From: Paraburkholderia sp. LEh10
GTDB lineage: Bacteria; Pseudomonadota; Gammaproteobacteria; Burkholderiales; Burkholderiaceae
Direction: 5' to 3'
DNA length: 64,000 nt
NCBI RefSeq assembly: GCF_017814945.1
Contig: NZ_JAGIPX010000001.1
Location: 1-64,000 of the forward strand
Under the pieces are notes generated by a model. That model was not told the DNA's origin, made no database searches, and saw only the letters and a program-made list of their open reading frames with translations. Shown piece by piece: positions 8,660 through 17,808 of the stretch (position 1 is its first letter; each line of letters opens with the position of its first letter). The position numbers and the translations under genes were made by a program.

Positions 8660-8840
8660 CCTCTTGACCACGACGCCGATTCGTGCGCGCACTGCGTACG
8701 GATTAATGGCCCGATTCAAGATTTTTCAGGTGCGTCATGACAACCTTCTGAGCGTCAGCAGGACAGATGGCGGCAAGCGAATCGCTAACGGGGCGGGTCT
8801 CGGCGCGCGATCGCGCCGGTTAAACGGATCGCGACCTCTA

Positions 8841-8859
8841 CGTTGCAGAGAATGCAACG
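8841..8859. promoter_or_regulatory. Operator-like inverted repeat CGTTGCA-N5-TGCAACG
   Basis: Perfect 7-bp arms are separated by GAGAA. The same heptamer pair, in the order TGCAACG-N3-CGTTGCA, lies directly upstream of the related LysR gene at 22.9 kb. The simplest reading is a binding site for these paralogous LysR proteins. Confidence 0.5.
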
Positions 8860-9037
8860 GGAGATTGCGCCACGAGGGTATTCCGCGGGCGGCGACAGGT
8901 GCCTAAGCTGTGACCCGTCGACATGGCCTGTGCCGTTCCCGTGTCGAGAGCGCTCGGACGCGGCGCTCGCCGAAGTTCGGGCCGCGGCCTGCACCGCGCC
9001 GGCCCGCCACAGTGACCTTATCGTTGAAGGAGCCATC

Positions 9038-10252
9038 ATGTCTTCACCCTCGAGCACGCTTGGCGGCAGCAAGCACGCCATCAAGCTCACCCAGGGTCTT
9101 GTCGCGTTGTTCGCGTTCAGTTGCGGCGCGATCGTCGCGAACCTGTATTACGCGCAGCCGATCACCGAATTGATCAGCCCGTCGCTCCATATGTCCGCCG
9201 GTTCGGCGGGCCTGATCGTTTCACTCACGCAGATCGGCTATGCATTGGGCCTGTTTTTCATCGTGCCGCTCGGCGACCTGCTCGAAAACCGCAAGCTCAT
9301 GATTACGACCGCGCTCGTATCGATCGCGAGCCTCGCGGCCGCCTCGCTAGCGCATTCGCCGGGCTGGTTCCTCGCCATCTCGCTGCTGATCGGCTTTAGC
9401 TCGGTCGCCGTGCAAATTCTCATTCCGCTCGCCGCGCACCTGGCGCCCGATCATGCGCGTGGGCGTATTGTCGGCACGATCATGAGCGGCCTTCTGCTCG
9501 GAATCCTGCTCTCGCGCCCCCTATCGAGCCTCGTTGCCGATCATTTCGGCTGGCGCTTCGTCTTTGCTGCCGCCGCCGTGCTGATGGCGCTCGTCACCAC
9601 CGTTCTCGCGCTCACGATTCCGCGCCGGCAGCCCGAGCATCAGGCAACCTATTTCGAGCTCATCGGCTCGCTGCTTCATCTCGTGCGCACCATGCCGGTC
9701 CTGCGGCATCGCGCGCTTTATCAGGGCCTGGTGTTCGCCTCGTTCAGCCTGTTCTGGACCGCCGTGCCCATCGAGCTCACCCGTCACTACGGCCTCTCGC
9801 AGTCCGCCATCGCCCTCTTCGCGCTGGTGGGCGCGATCGGCGCCACGTCCGCGCCGGTTGCCGGGCGCCTCGCAGACGCAGGGCACTCGGTGCGGGCCAC
9901 TCTCGTCGCCCTGAGCGCAGCCACGCTGGCCTATACGCCCGCGCTCGTCCATCCGGCGTTCGGTGTCTATGGCCTCGTGGTGACGGGTATCGTGCTGGAC
10001 TTCGCTGCGCAGATGAACATGGTCCTCGGCCAACGCGAAATCTACGCGCTCCATGCCGCCAGCCGCGGCCGCCTCAACGCGCTCTACATGACGAGCATCT
10101 TCGTTGGCGGGGCGCTCGGCTCGGCACTGGCAAGCCCGCTGTACGAGCGTGGCGGCTGGACGCTCGTGGCCGGTGCCGCGCTGGTTTTCCCGCTCATTGC
10201 TTGCGTCCATTACTGGTTCGTCGGCCGTCCGCATGCCCACGGCAGAACGTGA
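9038..10252 (+). CDS. MFS transporter (12-helix, drug/aromatic efflux-like)
   Basis: The 404-residue protein shows twelve hydrophobic segments and the MFS motif between helices 2 and 3 (PLGDLLENRKLM). An early FSCGAIVANLYYAQPI is typical of a subfamily common next to Burkholderia LysR genes. The chosen ATG follows GAAGGAG at good spacing. It leads an operon with a cytochrome c and a molybdenum hydroxylase, so it probably imports the hydroxylase substrate or exports a product. Substrate unknown. Confidence 0.85.
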   Translation: MSSPSSTLGGSKHAIKLTQGLVALFAFSCGAIVANLYYAQPITELISPSLHMSAGSAGLIVSLTQIGYALGLFFIVPLGDLLENRKLMITTALVSIASLAAASLAHSPGWFLAISLLIGFSSVAVQILIPLAAHLAPDHARGRIVGTIMSGLLLGILLSRPLSSLVADHFGWRFVFAAAAVLMALVTTVLALTIPRRQPEHQATYFELIGSLLHLVRTMPVLRHRALYQGLVFASFSLFWTAVPIELTRHYGLSQSAIALFALVGAIGATSAPVAGRLADAGHSVRATLVALSAATLAYTPALVHPAFGVYGLVVTGIVLDFAAQMNMVLGQREIYALHAASRGRLNALYMTSIFVGGALGSALASPLYERGGWTLVAGAALVFPLIACVHYWFVGRPHAHGRT

Positions 10253-10432
10253 GCGTGCATCGCCGGCACGGCTGCGCATCGGTCGCGGTGCCCAGCAGGC
10301 GCTCAAGCCGGTTCACAACCTTGGCATCCGCGCCAGGAATCCCACCATGTCCTATTCACACAGCCCTCAAGATCTGTCCGGCGCCGCCAACGAGCCCAGC
10401 ACCGTGCTCTTGACCTCGCATAGGGAGCACCC

Positions 10433-11707
10433 ATGAATCGCCGACGCATCTCGATTGGCGCGGCAGGAGTGGTGATAGCGGCCCTCGCGATCGCCGCTGC
10501 CATCATCTACAAGCCGGCGATCGCCCCCATCTCGCCGCCCGCGCCGGACAGCTTCGATGCACAACTCAAGCGCGAAGGGGCGCGCGTGGTCGCGCTTGGC
10601 GACTGCGCCGTCTGCCATACGGCGAAGAACGGCCGCCCGTTCGCGGGCGGCTTGCCGCTCGCCACGCCGTTCGGCACCATCTATGCGACCAACATCACGC
10701 CCGACCCGCGGACGGGCATCGGCGCCTGGTCCGAGGCCGCCTTTGCGCGCGCAGTGCGCCATGGGGTGTCGCGCGACGGCCATCTGCTCTATCCAGCCTT
10801 CCCCTATGTGCATTTCACGCGCATGTCCGACCACGACATCGCCGCGGCCTATGCCTACCTGATGAGCCGCGAACCCGTCCAGGCAACGGTGCCCGCCAAC
10901 GAGTTGATGTTCCCGCTGAACTTCCGGCCGCCGTTGGCCTTCTGGAACCTGCTCTTCCTGCGACCGGGGCCGCATGAGGCGGACGCTTCACACGATGCAC
11001 AATGGAATCGCGGCAAGCTGCTCGTCGATGGCCTCGGCCACTGCGCCTCGTGCCATTCGCCGCTGAACGCAATTGGCGGAGAGAAAGCCGGCCACGCGTT
11101 CGATGGCGGCATCGTGGACGGCTGGGAAGCGCCGCCGCTGAACGTACTGGACAGCGCGGCAAAGCCGTGGACCCGGGAGCAGCTCGTCACCTACCTTCGC
11201 ACGGGACGCGCCTCCGAGCACGGCGCCGCGGCGGGCCCAATGCTTCCCGTCACGCGCGATCTGGCAACGGTGCCGGCCGATGATGTCGAGGCAATCGCGA
11301 CCTATATCCTGTCGCTCCAGAAAGGCGCGTCGCCCGCTCCAGAGCGCGTCGCGACACGCGAAGCTACATCTGCCGGGCAGCGCGGCGCAGTGCTCTTCAA
11401 CGCTTCGTGTGCTCAATGCCACGGCGCGGCCTCGCCGATGCAGACGATCGGTGAGCGCCCGACGCTCGCGTTCAGCACGGCGGTCAACGCGGGAACGCCG
11501 CGCAACGCCGTCCAGATGATTCTCAACGGCATCACCTGGCACGGTGAGGATTCGATCAACTACATGCCCGCGTTCTCCGGCGTCTACGACGACCGCCAGA
11601 TCGCCGACCTCGTCGCCTACGTGCGGGGCGCCTACGCGACGAAGCCTGCCTGGCCCGACGCGCAACCGCTCGTCGCCGGGCTCAGAAAGGAGAACAGTGC
11701 GCGATGA
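10433..11707 (+). CDS. Membrane-anchored tri-heme cytochrome c (dehydrogenase electron acceptor)
   Basis: This 424-residue protein has an N-terminal membrane anchor (residues about 8-26) and three c-type heme sites: CAVCH at 58-62, CASCH at 204-208 and CAQCH at 326-330. This is the layout of cytochrome subunits of periplasmic alcohol and aldehyde dehydrogenases. The stop overlaps the start of the 2Fe-2S subunit gene (ATGA), so it is the likely electron acceptor for the molybdenum hydroxylase. It would carry electrons from the exported hydroxylase to the quinone pool or terminal oxidase. Confidence 0.88.
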   Translation: MNRRRISIGAAGVVIAALAIAAAIIYKPAIAPISPPAPDSFDAQLKREGARVVALGDCAVCHTAKNGRPFAGGLPLATPFGTIYATNITPDPRTGIGAWSEAAFARAVRHGVSRDGHLLYPAFPYVHFTRMSDHDIAAAYAYLMSREPVQATVPANELMFPLNFRPPLAFWNLLFLRPGPHEADASHDAQWNRGKLLVDGLGHCASCHSPLNAIGGEKAGHAFDGGIVDGWEAPPLNVLDSAAKPWTREQLVTYLRTGRASEHGAAAGPMLPVTRDLATVPADDVEAIATYILSLQKGASPAPERVATREATSAGQRGAVLFNASCAQCHGAASPMQTIGERPTLAFSTAVNAGTPRNAVQMILNGITWHGEDSINYMPAFSGVYDDRQIADLVAYVRGAYATKPAWPDAQPLVAGLRKENSAR

Positions 11708-12216
11708 TTTCACTCAACGTAAACGGGGTCCAGCACTCGCTCGACATCGACCCTTCGATGCCGCTGCTCTACGCGCTGCGCAATGACCTCAAGCTGCATG
11801 GCGCAAAGTTCGGCTGCGGGCTCGGCCAATGCGGCGCCTGCACCGTGATCGTGGACGGCGAGGCGACCTTCTCGTGCCTCGTGCCCGTCAGCGCGATCGG
11901 CACGCGGCCTGTGCGCACGCTCGAAAGCCTTGGCAGCGCGCAACGTCCAGGCGCGCTGCAGCAATCGTTCATCAAGCATCAGGCGGCCCAGTGCGGGTAT
12001 TGCATCGCCGGCATGATCATGCGCGCGCAGGCGCTGCTCGAACGCAACCCGCATCCTGGCGAGCAGGAAATCCGCGCCCACATGGAGCCCAACCTGTGTC
12101 GTTGCGGCACGCACATGCGCATTCTTGCCGCCATCCGCGAAGTCGCGGGACTGCCCGCACAGCAGGCGGGCGCCCCGGCCGCGCAACGCATTACCGCCGC
12201 GAAGACCGCATCATGA
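11704..12216 (+). CDS. 2Fe-2S subunit of molybdenum hydroxylase (IorA/CoxS-like)
   Basis: The 170-residue protein has both cluster regions of the family. The N-terminal ferredoxin fold carries GCGLGQCGACTV followed by FSCLVPV, and the C-terminal helical domain carries QCGYCIAGM and LCRCGTHMR. It would pass electrons from the molybdopterin site to the cytochrome. AAAGGAG lies upstream of its ATG. Four-base overlaps on both sides tie it to the cytochrome and the large subunit. It resembles the small subunits of isoquinoline 1-oxidoreductase, nicotinate hydroxylase and periplasmic aldehyde oxidoreductases. Confidence 0.92.
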   Translation: MISLNVNGVQHSLDIDPSMPLLYALRNDLKLHGAKFGCGLGQCGACTVIVDGEATFSCLVPVSAIGTRPVRTLESLGSAQRPGALQQSFIKHQAAQCGYCIAGMIMRAQALLERNPHPGEQEIRAHMEPNLCRCGTHMRILAAIREVAGLPAQQAGAPAAQRITAAKTAS

Positions 12217-14477
12217 GCGACCACGACGATTCCATCGACAAGAGCCGTCGCCACTTCATGATTTCGGGCGCGCTTTTTGTCGCGTTCAGCCTGGTCAAGG
12301 GCACCAACGCGCTCGCGCAGGAAGTCATCGCCGATGAAGGCGCCGCCGTGCACGTTGGGAAGGGGACGCAGGCGCTTGCCGGCAGCCTCAAGACCAATCC
12401 GCTACTCGATGCCTGGATCAAGATCACGCCCGAAGGCAAGGTCACGGTCTTCACGGGCAAGGTCGAACTCGGTACAGGCGTGCGTACCGCGCTGCTTCAG
12501 GTCGCTGCCGAGGAGCTGAATATGGCGCCCGCGCTCATCACGTTCCTCACCGCGGACACCGGTGCCTCGCCGGACGAAGGCCTGACGGCCGGCAGTCATA
12601 CCATGGCCGACAGCGGCAGTGCGCTGCTCAATGCCGCCGCGCAGGTGCGTGGACTGCTCGTCGACGCCGCCGCGAAGCGCTTTGGCGTCGATACCGGCGC
12701 GCTCAGCGCGAGCGACGCTGTCATTCGCACGCAGGACGGCCGCACGATGACTTACGGCGAGGCCGTCGGTCTCGTGGACCTTCATCGCAGCGCAACGCCC
12801 ACTTCGCCGCTCAAGGACCCGAAGACGTTCCGCGTGATCGGCACGGCGCTCCCGCGGCTCGACATACCGTCGAAGGTCACGGGCGGCGCGAGCTACGTCC
12901 AGGACATGCAGTTGCCCGGCATGCTGCACGCCCGCGTCGTCATGCCGCCCGTGTACGACGCGAAGCTCATCACCTTCGACGAAGCCGCCGTGATGAAGAT
13001 GCCCGGCGTCGTCAAGGTCGTGCGCAACGGCAGCATGCTGGCCGTGGTGGCGCAAGGCGAATGGCAGGCGGTGGTCGCGCAACGCGCCCTCTCGGCCAGC
13101 GCCCAGTGGTCACCGGGGCGCGCGTTGCCGGACCCGGAAACGGTGCATCGCGATCTCAAGCAGATCGCCACGCAGCAGATCAAAATCGCGGATCATCACG
13201 CGTCGATGGCCCCCGCCGCGAAGACGCTCAACGCGCGTTTCATCAAGCACTACCTGCTGCACGGCTCGATCGGCCCGTCCTGTGCCGTTGCGCATCTCGA
13301 AGGCGCCCAGCTTACCGTCTGGACCCATTCGCAGGGCGTCTATCCGCTGCGCGACGCGCTGGCTGAAATGCTGTCGATGCAAAAGGAGAACGTGCGCTGC
13401 ATCCACGTCGAAGGCTCTGGCTGCTACGGCCACAACGCCGCGGACGACGCGGCCGCCCACGCAGCACTGATCTCGACCGCCATGCCGGGGCATCCCATCC
13501 GCGTGCAGTGGATGCGCGAGCAGGAACACACGTGGGATCACTTCACACCCGCGATGGTGACGGAAGTGAAGGCGTCCATCGACGCGAGCGGCAAGATCGT
13601 GGACTGGCAATATGCGCTGTGGAGCAGTTCGCACAATGAGCGCATCGTCAACGCCGGCCGGCTGCTGCCCGCGCGCATGCTCGAAAAGCCTTTCGTTTCC
13701 GCGCCGTCCGCGCCGATGCTGCAGCCCGAGGGCGGGGGCGACCGCAACGCGATTCCGCTGTACACGCTGCCGAACATCGAGGTGATGAACAACTTCTCGC
13801 CGACCATGCCCTTGCAGACCTCGGCCATGCGCTCGCTCGGCGCGCACACCAACGTATTCGCCATCGAGAGCGTGATGGACGAACTGGCGCATATGGCCGG
13901 CATCGACCCGGTCGAGTTCCGGCTGCGCCACCTCGACGATCCGCGCGCGAAAGACGTGATCCGGCTGGCGGCGAAGCAGTTTGGATGGCCGCGTGCGCCG
14001 CGCGCTCGCAATCACGGCGTGGGCTTTGCGTTTGCGAAGTACAAGAACCTGATGGGCTATGTCGCCATCGCCGCCGAAGTTCTGGTCGAGCCCGAGACTG
14101 GGCTCGTGAAACTCGAACAGGCGGTGGCGGCCGTGGATTGCGGCCAGGTCGTGAATCCCGATGGCGTGCGCAACCAGATCGAAGGCGGCATCGTGCAGTC
14201 GGCCAGTTGGACGCTGCACGAAGAACTGCGCTACGACACGCGCCGCATTCGCAGCTTCGACTGGGGCACGTACCCGATCCTTCGCTTTTCGTCCGTGCCG
14301 GCGCGCATCGACGTCCACCTGATCGACCGGCCAGGCGCGCCGTTCCTCGGAACGGCGGAGGCGTCGATGGGCCCCACGGCAGGCGCGCTCGTCAACGCGC
14401 TGTTCGACGCTACGGGCAAGCGCGTGCGCGAAATGCCGCTCGCGGGCGACACGCTGAGAAGGCTCATCGAGGTTTGA
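12213..14477 (+). CDS. Molybdopterin subunit of isoquinoline 1-oxidoreductase-type hydroxylase
   Basis: The 754-residue protein begins with a Tat signal (KSRRHFMISG at about 10-19), so the complex should be exported folded with cofactor. It matches the IorB-type large subunit with no separate FAD subunit: TGKVELGTGVRTALLQVAAE, the PEGGGDRNAIP stretch, and a C-terminal GTAEASMGPTAGALVNALFD block containing the likely catalytic Glu. Such enzymes hydroxylate N-heteroaromatics or oxidise aldehydes with water as oxygen donor. Cytochrome partner and Tat signal suggest periplasmic oxidation. The substrate is not determined; the pyridine-type monooxygenase 2 kb downstream favours an N-heteroaromatic. 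Confidence 0.88.
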   Translation: MSDHDDSIDKSRRHFMISGALFVAFSLVKGTNALAQEVIADEGAAVHVGKGTQALAGSLKTNPLLDAWIKITPEGKVTVFTGKVELGTGVRTALLQVAAEELNMAPALITFLTADTGASPDEGLTAGSHTMADSGSALLNAAAQVRGLLVDAAAKRFGVDTGALSASDAVIRTQDGRTMTYGEAVGLVDLHRSATPTSPLKDPKTFRVIGTALPRLDIPSKVTGGASYVQDMQLPGMLHARVVMPPVYDAKLITFDEAAVMKMPGVVKVVRNGSMLAVVAQGEWQAVVAQRALSASAQWSPGRALPDPETVHRDLKQIATQQIKIADHHASMAPAAKTLNARFIKHYLLHGSIGPSCAVAHLEGAQLTVWTHSQGVYPLRDALAEMLSMQKENVRCIHVEGSGCYGHNAADDAAAHAALISTAMPGHPIRVQWMREQEHTWDHFTPAMVTEVKASIDASGKIVDWQYALWSSSHNERIVNAGRLLPARMLEKPFVSAPSAPMLQPEGGGDRNAIPLYTLPNIEVMNNFSPTMPLQTSAMRSLGAHTNVFAIESVMDELAHMAGIDPVEFRLRHLDDPRAKDVIRLAAKQFGWPRAPRARNHGVGFAFAKYKNLMGYVAIAAEVLVEPETGLVKLEQAVAAVDCGQVVNPDGVRNQIEGGIVQSASWTLHEELRYDTRRIRSFDWGTYPILRFSSVPARIDVHLIDRPGAPFLGTAEASMGPTAGALVNALFDATGKRVREMPLAGDTLRRLIEV

Positions 14478-14583
14478 CGCCAGGCTTCAGCCGGCACGGC
14501 GGGTGGCGGGCGACGCGGTGCAGCTAGCCACCCAGGTGCAAACTTTGTATGATCCATTCCACCCATCGTGTAGTGGATCCAGC

Positions 14584-15288
14584 ATGCCTCGAAGAAAAAG
14601 CGCGGAGACCGCACCGCCCGGCGACGCGCCGCATCCCCGCCAGCCTGGCGCGAGCCGCCGCCTCCCGCCCGAAGTACGCGAGCGGCAAATCGTCCTCAAG
14701 GCCATCGATCATTTCGCGACGCACGGATTTTCAGGCAGCACGCGCGAGCTGGCGCGCCAGCTTGGCGTCACCCAACCGCTGCTCTACCGATATTTCCCCA
14801 GCAAGGAGGCGCTCCTCGACCGCGTCTACGACGAAGTCTACGAGTGGAACACTGCGTGGGAGAAGCTGATTACGGACCGGACAATTCCCATTCAGGAAAG
14901 GATGGTCAGCTTCTACACTGCGTACGCAAAGGTCATCCTGCGCCGGGAGTGGATTCGCATCTTCATCTTCGCCGGCCTCATGAAGGAAGGCATCAACTCG
15001 AAATATCTCGGGCGGCTGCGTGAGCGCGTGTTCGTCCCGATGATGCGTGAGATCCGTGCCGCTTATGGTGCCGGCGCCGCCACGACCGCCTCCGAACGGG
15101 CGTCCGACCTCGAACTGATCTGGAGCCTGCACGCCAGCATTTTCTATATCGGCGTGCGCAAATGGATTTACGGCCTGCCAGTGCCAGAAGACATCGACGC
15201 GCAGATCGCGCAGCAAGTCGACGCGTTCCTCAATGGCGTCCCTCACGCGCTCAAGCAGTCGCGCCGCAAGCCGCCCAAGCGGGCCTGA
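14584..15288 (+). CDS. TetR/AcrR-family regulator
   Basis: The 234-residue protein has a TetR helix-turn-helix (IVLKAIDHFATHGFSGSTRE, then GVTQPLLYRYFPSKEALLDR) and a long helical effector domain with aromatic-rich segments. The frame runs 27 codons further upstream; I chose the internal ATG preceded by GGA. Just before it, an imperfect inverted repeat (GATCCATTCCAC with GTAGTGGATCC) may be an autoregulatory operator. It follows the molybdo-hydroxylase genes on the same strand and may control them or the next cluster. Confidence 0.85.
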   Translation: MPRRKSAETAPPGDAPHPRQPGASRRLPPEVRERQIVLKAIDHFATHGFSGSTRELARQLGVTQPLLYRYFPSKEALLDRVYDEVYEWNTAWEKLITDRTIPIQERMVSFYTAYAKVILRREWIRIFIFAGLMKEGINSKYLGRLRERVFVPMMREIRAAYGAGAATTASERASDLELIWSLHASIFYIGVRKWIYGLPVPEDIDAQIAQQVDAFLNGVPHALKQSRRKPPKRA

Positions 15289-15368
15289 CGGTTTGCTGGA
15301 TCGCGGTGTTTCGCTGGTCGCGCATCAACGCCATTAGAGCCGCGTGAGACACGGGCCATCCGCGCCAA

Positions 15369-15809
15369 TCAAAAGAGATGCGCGCGTGCACGCTCGCCAT
15401 TCGAGAGGATCGCTTCCACTCGCGCGCCGTCCTGCTCGATGCCCGAGAGCGCGAGGCCCGCATGAACGACGCCCTCCGGCAACCCGGTTCTCAACGTGTT
15501 GTACAGCACGTTCCAGGACGTCTGCGCCTGCAGCATGCGCTGGCGAAACCGCGCTGCGCCGCTCGCGTCGAGAAACTGCCGGTCCCGCGACGGCACGCTG
15601 AATTGCGGCCCATGCGCGATGCCGGCGAAGCGGAAAGCCTCGAGCAGGTCCCGCTGCATGACGATGCCGCCGCCCCTGATATCCAGTTCATTGACCGATC
15701 GCTCGTACACGTCGACCGTCCAGCCGATCTCGCGCAACGCGGCTGCGGCGAACAGTCCACCCAGCGAACCGCCGATGACTATTGCCCGATACGGCGTGTG
15801 ATCAGCCAT
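15369..15809 (-). pseudogene. C-terminally truncated FAD-dependent monooxygenase
   Basis: The product starts MADHTPYRAIVIGGSLGGLF with the dinucleotide-binding GxGxxG-type fold and the RGGGIVMQRDLL segment of the 2,6-dihydroxypyridine hydroxylase family. It stops after 146 residues, while relatives are about 380-410. The second FAD motif (GDA) and most of the substrate domain are absent. It is a diverged paralogue of the intact gene at 16.5 kb and lies head-to-head with the VOC gene. AAGGAG precedes its ATG, so the 5' end is intact and the 3' part was lost, probably by a deletion near the TetR gene end. Confidence 0.7.
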
Positions 15810-15975
15810 GTCACTGCTCCTTGCAATCTGCTTTGCCAAACGCGAATAGCGTAAGCGTGACGGCCGGCATTCGGAACACAGGCCGTACGCAATACAGCGT
15901 TGCGTTACTGGGCAAGCCAGGCCAGGGTTAATACCCTTCGAACCGGCTTCGTGCTTCACGAATTTTGAATTAGAA

Positions 15976-16006
15976 TTTATCGAACGATCATTAATCGACC
16001 GATAAA
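15976..16006. promoter_or_regulatory. Long imperfect palindrome, probable operator
   Basis: The 13-bp arms TTTATCGAACGAT and ATCGACCGATAAA are separated by CATTA and match at 11 of 13 positions. The element lies 15 bases before the VOC start and overlaps the probable promoter between the two divergent genes. Its half-site core also occurs near 8.65 kb. Confidence 0.55.
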
Positions 16007-16021
16007 TAGTAGGAGCACATC

Positions 16022-16507
16022 ATGCCTGTTACGAAACTGGCCCACTATTCGATTCGCACACTCGACCTCGAGAAATCGTGCAGTTTCTACGAGCGCGTGC
16101 TCGGATTCAAACGTGGCTACCGTCCGCCCTTCGACTTCCCCGGCGCGTGGCTCTATAAGGGCGGCGACGAAAGCGACTACGGCACGGTTCACATCATTGG
16201 TGTCGACCCTGGCAACCCCGAAGGGCTCGTTGCCTATCTGGGCAACAAGGCGTTGCCGGCAACTGGGACGGGAACCGTTGACCATATCGCGTTTCTCGCC
16301 ACCGGGGTTGAAGCCATGTGGAACACGCTGCGCGCCGAGAACATCGCATGGCGCGACCGCACGGTGCCTGGCCTCGGCCTGCACCAGGTCTTTATCGAAG
16401 ATCCCTCGGGCGTCACGATCGAGCTCAACTTCCCTGCCACCGAAGTGGCGCATCTGCACGGTCTGAGCGCAGCCCAACTTCAAAGCGCAGTGGCCAACGG
16501 AGCCTGA
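16022..16507 (+). CDS. VOC-family (glyoxalase/dioxygenase-like) enzyme
   Basis: The 161-residue single-chain protein begins VTKLAHYSIRTLDLEKSCSF and has the paired beta-alpha-beta units of the VOC fold. Likely metal ligands are His7-8 region (LAHYSI), the His of TVDHIAFLA and the Glu of VTIELNFPA. AGGAGC precedes the ATG. It is immediately upstream of the FAD monooxygenase gene (one base gap), so it is probably part of the same ring-modification pathway, as an isomerase, lyase or extradiol-like enzyme. The exact reaction cannot be told from sequence. Confidence 0.8.
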   Translation: MPVTKLAHYSIRTLDLEKSCSFYERVLGFKRGYRPPFDFPGAWLYKGGDESDYGTVHIIGVDPGNPEGLVAYLGNKALPATGTGTVDHIAFLATGVEAMWNTLRAENIAWRDRTVPGLGLHQVFIEDPSGVTIELNFPATEVAHLHGLSAAQLQSAVANGA

Positions 16508-16508
16508 T

Positions 16509-17732
16509 ATGCAAAGCACTTCCATGAACCGTAAAGCAGCCATCATCGGCGGCTCCCTTGGCGGATTGTTCGCCGCCAATCTCCTGCTACGCAACGGCTG
16601 GGACGTGGACGTCTTCGAGCGGGTGCCCGAGGAGCTGTCGGGTCGCGGCGCGGGCATCGTGACCCACCCGGAGTTGTTCGACGTGATGCTGGCCGCCGGT
16701 GTTCGTATCGACGCATCGATTGGCGTGAAGGTGCGATCTCGTGTCACGTTCGCACAGGATGGCTCAGTCGATTCCGAGCGCGAACTCCCGCAAACGCTGA
16801 CCGCATGGAGCAAGATGTACCACGTGCTGCGATCCGCTTTGCCCGACCAGCACTACCACTGCGGCGCCGTTGTGACCGACATCGCAGACGGACGGGACCG
16901 CGCAGCCATCACGCTCTCCGACGGCTCGGTCGTGCAAGCCGACCTCGTGGTCGCGGCAGACGGCTTCCGCTCTGCGGTGCGTGAAAAATTCCTGCCCGAC
17001 GCCCAGCTCAAATACGCCGGATACGTGGCGTGGCGAGGTCTTGTCGACGAGAATGCGCTGTCCAGCGAAACGCACGCTGCGCTCTTCGAAAAGTTCGCTT
17101 TCTGTCTGCCTCCTCGCGAGCAGATGATTGGCTATCCGGTTGCGGGCAACGCCAATAGCACCAAGCCTGGCGAGCGGCGCTATAACTTCGTCTGGTATCG
17201 CGCCACCAGCGAAGACAAGGATTTGCCGAACCTGCTGACTGACGGCACCGGCAAAGTGTGGGCCAGCGGCATTCCACCCACGCACATCCGGCGTGAGGTG
17301 CTTGCCGAGATGGAGGACGCGGCGTTCGCGCTGCTCGCGCCACAGTTCGCCGAAGTCGTCACCCGGGCAACGCAGCCTCTGTTCCAGCCGATTTTCGATC
17401 TTGAAGTGCCAAAAATGGCATTTGGCCGGATCGCCCTATTGGGCGACGCCGCATTCGTGGCACGACCGCATTGCGGCATGGGTGTGACCAAAGCTGCCGG
17501 CGACGCAATGGCGCTGGTCACCGCCCTCGCGCACAACACCGACACGCTCGATGCATTGTCGGAGTACAGCGACCTGCGCACGCAATTCGGCACTGCCATC
17601 GTTCAGCATGCCCGCCATCTCGGCGCCTATATGCAAGCACAACTCAAGGACGCAACCGAACGCGAAATGGCCGAACGTTATCGGACGCCAGAAGCCGTGA
17701 TGCGGGAAACCGCGGTCCCGGCCCACTTCTGA
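16509..17732 (+). CDS. FAD-dependent monooxygenase, 2,6-dihydroxypyridine 3-hydroxylase-like
   Basis: The 407-residue flavoprotein has AAIIGGSLGGLFAANLLLRN for ADP binding, LVVAADGFRSAVRE (the DG motif) and FGRIALLGDAAFVARPHCGM (the GDA motif). The stretch MIGYPVAGN followed by RRYNFVWYR is characteristic of the 2,6-dihydroxypyridine hydroxylase branch rather than salicylate or p-hydroxybenzoate hydroxylases. It would use NAD(P)H and O2 to hydroxylate an electron-rich ring. GGAG lies six bases upstream of the chosen ATG, and a second ATG lies five codons in. It is coupled to the VOC gene and followed by a transporter pair. Confidence 0.85.
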   Translation: MQSTSMNRKAAIIGGSLGGLFAANLLLRNGWDVDVFERVPEELSGRGAGIVTHPELFDVMLAAGVRIDASIGVKVRSRVTFAQDGSVDSERELPQTLTAWSKMYHVLRSALPDQHYHCGAVVTDIADGRDRAAITLSDGSVVQADLVVAADGFRSAVREKFLPDAQLKYAGYVAWRGLVDENALSSETHAALFEKFAFCLPPREQMIGYPVAGNANSTKPGERRYNFVWYRATSEDKDLPNLLTDGTGKVWASGIPPTHIRREVLAEMEDAAFALLAPQFAEVVTRATQPLFQPIFDLEVPKMAFGRIALLGDAAFVARPHCGMGVTKAAGDAMALVTALAHNTDTLDALSEYSDLRTQFGTAIVQHARHLGAYMQAQLKDATEREMAERYRTPEAVMRETAVPAHF

Positions 17733-17808
17733 TCATGGGCGGAAGCAGGCGTAACCGGCCGGCCCCGCCGCTCACCAGCCATACCATACTCGATATAAAG
17801 GAGACATC

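Larger units (their letters stand above)
8577..9037. other. Divergent intergenic region, 461 bases
   Basis: No credible gene is visible. The spacer between the LysR gene and the MFS gene contains two palindromic elements described separately (8642-8659 and 8841-8859) and an AAGGAG ribosome site just before the MFS start. A plus-strand frame extends 65 codons upstream of the MFS start but is low-complexity and lacks a ribosome site. Confidence 0.6.

Noticed and set aside
7623..8906. Long plus-strand open frame of 427 codons
   Set aside because: It is antisense to a clear LysR gene, Arg/His-rich, and has no family features; typical GC-rich shadow.
13110..14318. Minus-strand 402-codon frame
   Set aside because: Antisense to the molybdopterin subunit; composition is non-protein-like.
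10433..17732. Assignment as the known nicotinate (nic) pathway
   Set aside because: The large subunit lacks a fused cytochrome, nicX, nicD and nicF equivalents are not visible beside it, and the isochorismatase-family gene at 5.5 kb is YcaC-like rather than a maleamate amidohydrolase.
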